Positions 58,901 to 64,000 of a stretch of DNA of 64,000 bases are shown here, piece after piece. The stretch spans positions 1 through 64,000 of the forward strand of contig NZ_WHTD01000014.1 in the NCBI RefSeq assembly GCF_009379765.1, given 5' to 3'. The notes under the pieces were generated by a model. It worked only from the letters and a program-made list of their open reading frames with translations. It did not search any database and was not told the origin of the DNA. Both the position numbers and the translations under genes were made by a program. Source of the stretch: Actinophytocola sp. GTDB lineage: Bacteria; Actinomycetota; Actinomycetes; Mycobacteriales; Pseudonocardiaceae. Within the stretch, counting starts at the first letter, position 1. Each line of letters opens with the position of its first letter.

Positions 58901-60590
58901 ATGAGTCACGATCACGACGGTCACGAGCACGACCACGCACACGAGCCGGAGGTCGTCGAGGGCAGCTGGCGGGACGAGGCCGACGACCGGCCGCTCTCCC
59001 TCGCCGGGTTGGGCATGGCCGGTGCCGCCGCCGGCGCGGCCGCCGTCTCCGGCACGCCGGCCGCCGCGTCGACCGGGCACGGCCACAAGCCCGGCAACGA
59101 GTGGGGTGGCGGCGACCGCTGGTACGCCGGCGACCACCACCTCCACACCAAGTACTCGCCCGACGCGCAGTACGAGGTCGCGACCCAGGTCGCCAACGCC
59201 CGCGAGTACGGCCTCGACTGGGTCGTCATCACCGACCACGGCGGCGGCGCGCACGAGAAGTTCTCCATCGCGCGGGTGACCCCGGACATCGAGCGCGCCC
59301 GCGGCAAGTACCGCGACATGCTCGTCTTCCAGGGGGCTGGAGTGGAACATCCCGGGCACCGAGCACGCGACCGTCTTCCTCCCGCCCGGCCGCAACACGG
59401 TCGACATCCTGAAGGCGTTCGAGGCCGCCTACGACGGCATGATCCTCTCGACGCCGGTCGCCCAGGGCGGAAAGGGGCTCATCGCTCGCGCGACCTCCGC
59501 CGACGGGGAGCCGTTCGCGCTCGCCGCGCTGCGCTACCTCGACGCGCAGGTCCTCGCCGGCCGCACCGAGATCGCGCTCATGTTCGCCAACCACCCGGGC
59601 CGGCGCGGCGTCGACAGCCCGCACGAGTTCCGCGGTTGGCGCGACGCCGCACCGGAGGTGGCCGTCGGCATGGAGGGCGCCCCCGGACACCAGGCCGCGG
59701 GCATCACCGGCGCCGACGGAGGGCTCGGCGGCGGCCGTGGCTTCTACGAGGGCTCGCCCAGCGCGGACAGCCTCGCCGGCTTCGACCCGACCGCGGCCGA
59801 GAACCCCTACCGCACCTACGGCGGCTTCGACTGGTTCACCGCCAAGCTCGGCGGCCTCTGGGACTCGCTGCTCGCCGAGGGCAAGCCGTGGTGGGTCACC
59901 GCGACCTCCGACGCGCACCAGGTGTTCCAGGACACGGTCAAGCCCGGCGGCCAGGACCACGCCACCACCGGCAGCCGTGGCGCCCCGGTCGACACCGACG
60001 TCCCGCAGACCTACGGCGACTTCTGGCCCGGCTTCTACAGCTCGACGCTCGTCGGCGCCTCCTCGCGGTCCTATGTAGACATCATGCGCGGCATGCGGGC
60101 GGGCAAGGTCGTCGCGGTGCACGGCCGGCTCATCGACGGGCTCGACCTGCGGGTCCGGGCCAAGCGCGACGGCGACACCCGCGGCGTCACCATCGGCGGC
60201 CGGACCTTCGTGCGCCGTGGCGGCGATGTCGAGGTGACCATCGAGGTCGAGCTCGCCGCGGGCCGCAACGTCAACGGCGCGACCCCGAAGCTCGCCAAGG
60301 TGGACCTCATCGCGGGCGCGGTCACCGGCCCGGTCGCCGACCGGGACACGTACCTCGCGCCGGGGACGAGCGTCGTCGAGACGTTCGAGGTGCCGTCCCG
60401 GGCGCGCGGGAAGGTCCGCTTCACGCACGTGTTCCGCAACGTCGACCGCGCGTTCTACCTGCGGCTTCTGGGCACCGACGGCAACCAGCTCGGCGCCGAT
60501 GGCGGCCCGGTGATGGACATGCTCGGCGACGCCGACCCGTGGGCGGACCTCTGGTTCTACGCCAACCCCGTGTTCGTCGACGTCATCTAG
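58901..60590 (+). pseudogene. PHP-domain metal-dependent hydrolase, one frameshift
   Basis: The N-terminus is His-rich (MSHDHDGHEHDHAHEPEVVE), followed by a Tat/signal-like Ala stretch and the PHP start AGDHHLHTKYSPDAQYE, with VVITDHGGGAHEKF carrying metal ligands. At 59332-59336 a run of five G's appears one too long; the next frame continues with LEWNIPGTEHATVFLPPG, an NHPGRRG motif and SDAHQVFQD to a stop at 60590. Repaired, it would be about 563 residues with a C-terminal beta domain. The lesion is in a homopolymer, so a sequencing error is quite possible. Confidence 0.65.
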
Positions 60591-60960
60591 ATGCCCGCCT
60601 GGATCGGGGTCTCCTGCGGGCCGGTGCTCGCCGGTGGCCCCGCCGCTCATCTCGACGCCGCCCTGCTGTCCGCTGTGGACGGTCTCGGCGCGGACCTCGT
60701 GTGCACACACGTCGACCGCTCCGCCACGGTGGCCGGGGTCGTGCTGTCCCGCGCGGCTCCGGCGCGAGCCGGGCGCCGCCGACCTCGCCGCGCTCACCGA
60801 GCGGCTGGACGGTGCGGGACGCGCCGTCGTGGACACCCGCGACCACCTCCGGCCGACCTTCGTGGCCGGCCGGCTCGTCCTGCTCGTGGAACCCGCCGCC
60901 GGTGGCGTGCTGCGCCCGGCGGAGATCGAAGAGCCACACCAGTGTTGTGGTGGCCACTGA
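60591..60960 (+). pseudogene. Small hypothetical protein, frameshifted
   Basis: It starts at the base after the PHP gene stop, MPAWIGVSCGPVLAGGPAAH and ALLSAVDGLGADLVCTHVDR, then near 60755-60765 an extra base moves the frame. The rest (PGAADLAALTERLDGAGRAV, then a C-terminal CCGGH) continues to 60960. Repaired, it gives about 122 residues. No family recognised. The tight junction suggests co-translation with the PHP gene. Confidence 0.5.
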
Positions 60961-60979
60961 AGGGCCCGAGCGGGTCGTG

Positions 60980-61040
60980 AGTGTTGGACTCGGGGGTCGC
61001 GACGGTTGGACTCGCGGGTCCGGAGTGTTGGACTCGCGGG
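60980..61040 (+). repeat. Three degenerate GTGTTGGACTC repeats
   Basis: Units around GTGTTGGACTCGGGGGTC, CGGTTGGACTCGCGGGTC and GTGTTGGACTCGCGGGG occur about 21-22 bases apart in the intergenic space. Short repeats of this type are, from memory, frequent in Amycolatopsis-like genomes. Function unknown. Confidence 0.6.
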
Positions 61041-61056
61041 GTTTGCCGGGTGGCAC

Positions 61057-61076
61057 GTTTCGCTCTCTGGCGAAAC
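61057..61076 (+). terminator. Small hairpin upstream of the methyltransferase gene
   Basis: GTTTCGC (61057-61063) and GCGAAAC (61070-61076) form a 7-bp stem with a six-base loop, followed by TCTT. It could end the PHP transcript. Confidence 0.4.
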
Positions 61077-61115
61077 TCTTGTGGCGGTCCGGGCCGGCGC
61101 GGGAGGTTGTCGTAC

Positions 61116-61856
61116 ATGGCGGAATTCGATCCGCGCCTCTACGGCGCGCGCTGGGCGGAACGCTACGACGAGTGGCACGCCGGGATGATGGACGACGACG
61201 GCGCGGTGGCCGCGCTCTCCGAGCTCGCCGGGGACGGGCCGTTGCTCGAGTTCGGCGTCGGCACCGGGCGGCTCGCCGTGCCATTGGCCGAGAAGGGGCA
61301 CGACGTCGTCGGGGTGGACGTCAGCGAGGACATGCTGGCGCAGCTCGCTGGGAAGTCCGACGCGGTGACGACCGTCGTCGGCGACATGACCACCGTGCGG
61401 GTGGGCCGCGAGTTCGACGTGGCGTTCATCGCGTTCAACTCGATCTTCGTGCTCGCCACGCAGGACGACCAGGTCCGGCTGTTCCGCAACGCCGCCGCGC
61501 ACCTGCGCCCCGGTGGCCGGTTCGTGCTCGAGACGGCCTTCGTCCACGGGGTCGGCGTGGCCGACAGCCACAAGCTGCGGGTGGCCAGTGTGGAGTCCGA
61601 CCAGCTGACGCTGAGTGCCGGGATCATCGACCCGGTGACCCAGTTCTACAACGGCACCTGGGTCGAGCTCACGCCCGAGGGCACGAGGTTCTACCCGATC
61701 CACGGCCGCAACGTCACCCACCACGAGATGGACCTGATGGCCCAGCTCGCCGGCATGGAGCTGGAACACCGTTGGGGCGACTGGAAACGCGGCCCGTTCA
61801 CCGCGGAGTCGAAGCTGCACGTGTCGGTGTACCGCAAGCCTTCACAGACCGGGTAG
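61116..61856 (+). CDS. Class I SAM-dependent methyltransferase
   Basis: A 246-residue protein with the Rossmann methyltransferase motifs: motif I LLEFGVGTGRLAVPLAEKGH at about 44-63, GVDVSEDMLAQL (motif II), and DVAFIAFNSIFVLAT (motif III/IV). The substrate-binding C-terminal part contains HHEMDLMAQLAGMELEHRWG. The substrate is unknown. The ATG has GGGAGG nine bases upstream. The stop overlaps the convergent DinB-like gene by 15 bases. Confidence 0.85.
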   Translation: MAEFDPRLYGARWAERYDEWHAGMMDDDGAVAALSELAGDGPLLEFGVGTGRLAVPLAEKGHDVVGVDVSEDMLAQLAGKSDAVTTVVGDMTTVRVGREFDVAFIAFNSIFVLATQDDQVRLFRNAAAHLRPGGRFVLETAFVHGVGVADSHKLRVASVESDQLTLSAGIIDPVTQFYNGTWVELTPEGTRFYPIHGRNVTHHEMDLMAQLAGMELEHRWGDWKRGPFTAESKLHVSVYRKPSQTG

Positions 61857-62828
61857 CGGCGGCTGGGCCGGCCGGTCCTCCGGCCGCAGGTCGGTGACCA
61901 TGAGCGCGGCCGTGGTTTTGTGGTCGCCGGCCAGCCGGACCGCCGCCTCGGTGAGCCGGCGCGGGTCGTTGGTCGGCGGGTCGAACCTGACCTTGACCTT
62001 CCGGCCGCCGAGGCGGACGTGGAGGGTGCGGCAGGTCAGGCGCTCGGCCCGCAGCCGGCGGGCGAGCTCCGCGGCGAGCTCGCGGGTGTGGGTCGGCGCG
62101 CTGCGCTGGACGCTGAACGAGCGCCGCGGCGGGAGCGGCCGGACGTCGGTGTCGTCGGTCCCGGTGGCGATCTGGTGCAGCCGCCGGCCCATGGCGGTGC
62201 CCGCGATCTCGACGAGCGCGGCCGCCGACCAGTGCCGCAGGCCGGCGACGGCGTGCAGGCCGGCGTCGGCAAGCCGGTCGCGGGTGACCGGGCCGATGCC
62301 CCACAGCTCGTCGACGCGCAATGCGCCGCGGACCTGGGGCTCGTCGGCCAGATCGGTGACGACGACCCCGCCCGGCTTGGCCGCCCGCGAGGCGAGCTTG
62401 GCGATCAGCTTCGTGCGACCGACCCCGATGCTCACCGGGAGCCCGAGCGTGGCGCGGATCTCGTGCTGCAGATCCCGCGCGGTGGTCTCCGCGTCGGGCC
62501 AGGTCAGGCCAGGCAGGCGGACGAACGCCTCCTCGACCGACCCCGGCTGCACCGCCTCGGCCCGGTCGTCGACCAGCGCGAACAGCTCCTTGCTCGCGTG
62601 CTGGTAGGCGGCCATCCGTGGGGGCGTGACGACGAGCCGCGGGCAGGCCCGGTACGCCTGCGGCACCGTCATGCCGGCGTGGACGCCCCGGTCCCGCGCC
62701 TGGTAGCTCGCGCAGGCGACGACCCGGTCGGCAACCGCGACCGGCAGCCCGGCGAGCCCGGGATCGTCCCGAACGTCGACGGCGACGAAGAACGCGTCGA
62801 CGTCCAGATGCAGGATCGGCCCGGTCAC
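61842..62828 (-). CDS. Y-family DNA polymerase, DinB-like
   Basis: A 328-residue translesion polymerase. The first metal site DVDAFFVAVD is near residue 10, the finger motif ACASYQARDRGVHAGM near 40-55, and the second metal site PGSVEEAFVRL near 97-107. In that site the usual SxDE is SVEE, with Glu in place of Asp. HhH and little-finger regions follow, including ELWGIGPVTRDRL and SFSVQRSAPTHTREL. It is shorter than E. coli Pol IV and has no clear C-terminal clamp-binding peptide. The GTG at 62828 is the only start that keeps the catalytic Asp near the N-terminus. Confidence 0.85.
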   Translation of the reverse strand: MTGPILHLDVDAFFVAVDVRDDPGLAGLPVAVADRVVACASYQARDRGVHAGMTVPQAYRACPRLVVTPPRMAAYQHASKELFALVDDRAEAVQPGSVEEAFVRLPGLTWPDAETTARDLQHEIRATLGLPVSIGVGRTKLIAKLASRAAKPGGVVVTDLADEPQVRGALRVDELWGIGPVTRDRLADAGLHAVAGLRHWSAAALVEIAGTAMGRRLHQIATGTDDTDVRPLPPRRSFSVQRSAPTHTRELAAELARRLRAERLTCRTLHVRLGGRKVKVRFDPPTNDPRRLTEAAVRLAGDHKTTAALMVTDLRPEDRPAQPPLPGL

Positions 62829-62835
62829 GCGCGCG

Positions 62836-62964
62836 TCATGTCGAGTCGCACCAGCCGCGGCCCGGGTGGACCCGGGCGCTGACCGTGCCGGTGGCGCCGT
62901 CGCTGGCGTGCCACGTGCCGACGATCCGGTCGATGGCGCGAACCTGGGTGCCGGGCTCGGACAT
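62836..62964 (-). CDS. Small hypothetical protein (42 aa)
   Basis: Seven bases upstream of the DinB-like start, an ATG at 62964 with GGGAGC at the right distance opens a 42-residue frame: MSEPGTQVRAIDRIVGTWHA, then SDGATGTVSARVHPGRGWCD. The VGTWxASDGxxGTV pattern is beta-like. Its position suggests co-transcription with the polymerase gene. Function unknown. Confidence 0.5.
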   Translation of the reverse strand: MSEPGTQVRAIDRIVGTWHASDGATGTVSARVHPGRGWCDST

Positions 62965-63272
62965 CCGAAGCTCCCTCGTCTCGGGTGAGTGCCGGTACGT
63001 CGGAGCCGTTCGAGCCCCCGGGACACGGTCCTCGTGAGGAACGTGTCGGCAACCCACCACGCACGCGAACTCACGCGCCCGCGCGCGCGTGCAGAACACA
63101 AGTCCCGAACGCCCCCACCCTCTCCGGGGGCACCCCTCGGAGTCAGTCTATCGGGCAGGACCGACGAGAACAGGGGGTGTCGATCTTGCCTGTGGACAGG
63201 TCGACCCTTGTGGACAAGTCGCGTTCGCCCAGGTGGGCGCCTGTGTCGGTGGGCTCGCCTAGCCTCGGTGGT
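62965..63272. other. Intergenic region between divergent genes
   Basis: About 308 bp with no plausible gene. It contains the upstream regions of the 42-residue/DinB-like operon on the left and the AAA ATPase on the right, a C-rich/GCGC tract near 63080-63100, and the paired TGTGGACA motifs at 63189-63218. No LexA-like SOS box (TCGAAC-N4-GTTCGA type) is seen. Confidence 0.5.
63189..63218. promoter_or_regulatory. Pair of CYTGTGGACARG palindromes (DnaA-box-like)
   Basis: CCTGTGGACAGG (63189-63200) and CTTGTGGACAAG (63207-63218) are two dyad-symmetric 12-mers 18 bp apart. The second contains TTGTCCACA on the other strand, the actinobacterial DnaA-box consensus. They could be DnaA sites or an operator for the ATPase or polymerase genes. 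Confidence 0.4.
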
Positions 63273-64000
63273 GTGTTGACCACGCTCGCGGTCGAGAACT
63301 ACCGGTCGTTGCGGCGTCTCGTGCTGCCGCTGTCGCCCCTCACGCTCGTCACCGGGGCCAACGGCAGCGGGAAGTCGAGCCTCTACCGGGCGCTCCGGCT
63401 GCTCGCGGACGCCTCGCGGAACGGGGCCGTGGCCGCGCTCGCCAGGGAAGGCGGGCTGCAGTCGACGCTGTGGGCGGGGCCGGAAGGCAGGTCCACGCAG
63501 GGGACCGTGCGCACCAAGCCGGTCGGGCTGCGGCTCGGGTTCGCCGGCGACCAGTTCGGCTACGCGCTCGACCTGGGCCTGCCGATCCCCGGCAACACGG
63601 AGTTCAACCTCGACCCCGAGTTCAAGCGGGAGTCGCTGTGGACCGGCCCGGTGCTCGAGCTGGCCGCGCTGCTGGCCGACCGGCACAACGGCACCCTCCG
63701 CGCCCGCGACGACGACGGCGCTGGGGTGCGCCGCGGCCGATCCGGCTCACCGACAGCATGCTCATCGAGTCCGCGTCGCCGGAGGTGCTGGTGCTCCGCG
63801 AGCGGATCCGGTCGTGGCGGTTCTACGACCAGTTCCGCACCGACGCGAACGCGCCCGCCCGGGCGAGCCGCATCCGCACCCCGGTGCTCGACCACGAGGG
63901 CGCCGACCTGCCCGCGGCCCTCCAGACGATCCGCGAGACGGGCGACGCCGCGGCCCTCGACGCCGCGGTCGCGGACGCCTTCCCCGGCGCCCGGGTGGAG
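63273..64000 (+). pseudogene. AAA/RecF-type ATPase, one frameshift, cut by the right edge
   Basis: The GTG at 63273 gives MLTTLAVENYRSLRRLVLPL, then Walker A TGANGSGKSSLYRAL at about 27-41, as in AAA_21/SMC-like ATPases. Near 63737 one C appears lost from a CC run, after which the frame giving PIRLTDSMLIESASPEVLVL and WRFYDQFRTDANAPARASRI continues past 64000. The remaining domain (signature, Walker B) is outside the window. A single homopolymer lesion could be a sequencing error. Such proteins are often involved in DNA repair or defence. Confidence 0.6.

Noticed and set aside
59229-61820. 863-codon minus-strand frame under the PHP and methyltransferase genes
   Set aside because: Both genes beneath it have clear motifs on the plus strand. 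This frame shows only shadow composition.
62965-63272. LexA (SOS) box upstream of the DinB-like polymerase
   Set aside because: No TCGAAC-N4-GTTCGA-type sequence was seen; the visible dyads are TGTGGACA-based.

Overview
The window is about 70 % GC and uses GTG and TTG starts freely. It carries families typical of filamentous actinomycetes: EspG/PPE-like/DUF3558 genes of a type VII secretion periphery, an XRE-DUF397 pair, a SARP-type BTAD/NB-ARC regulator, a TerY-P triad, DUF5937-ArsR and pRiA4b ORF-3 proteins. This gene content, with intergenic GTGTTGGACTCGCGGG-type and TGCCCTGAACGGGCC-type repeats, suggests Pseudonocardiaceae, perhaps an Amycolatopsis-like organism (inference).

Left part (1-16 kb): an accessory, decaying stretch. 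It holds toxin-antitoxin genes, one of them a ruined vapBC copy; a large helicase-associated/WYL-like protein; two broken copies of one hypothetical family; a 3' tRNA-Arg(ACG) fragment that looks like an integration scar; a frameshifted 2-oxoglutarate oxygenase; an SNF2 helicase with a zinc-ribbon partner; broken pRiA4b ORF-3 genes; and a questin-oxidase-like/dihydrofolate-reductase-like operon opposite an ArsR-type regulator. A SWIM-SNF2 helicase (17.3-20.6 kb) is followed directly by a palindromic MITE-like element.

Centre (20.8-40.4 kb): a defence island. A 1143-residue STAND ATPase with a C-terminal aminoglycoside/choline-kinase-like domain and an intact vapBC pair precede a seven-gene, tightly packed run on the + strand: a DUF1998-type SF2 helicase (3'-truncated), an Eco57I-type adenine methylase (5'-truncated, frameshifted), an McrB with an apparent modified-base reader, an ABC/RecF-type ATPase, a DUF4276 TOPRIM-like protein, McrC, and a UvrD-like helicase with a RelE-like N-terminus. 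The layout suggests a modification arm plus a McrBC restriction arm with an OLD-like ATPase/nuclease pair embedded in it. As written in this sequence the helicase/methylase arm is broken.

Right part (40.4-64 kb): regulatory and housekeeping-like genes. These are XRE + DUF397; small hypotheticals and a DUF3558-like membrane protein; an ESX-associated four-gene operon; a ParD/PIN-like toxin-antitoxin pair; a pseudokinase; a NUDIX hydrolase; a tiny secreted Pro-rich peptide next to an XRE/TPR-type regulator; the SARP regulator opposite the VWA-PP2C-kinase triad; a GerW-like gene; an FAD monooxygenase with its MarR regulator; a PHP-domain hydrolase; a methyltransferase; a DinB-like polymerase; and the start of an AAA ATPase running off the right edge.

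Caveat: at least nine otherwise conserved genes carry a single-base frameshift. Some may be sequencing or assembly errors, so pseudogene calls that rest on one frameshift are provisional. Calls resting on missing segments or several lesions (vapBC copy 1, the helicase/methylase junction, 13.4-14.5 kb) are firmer.
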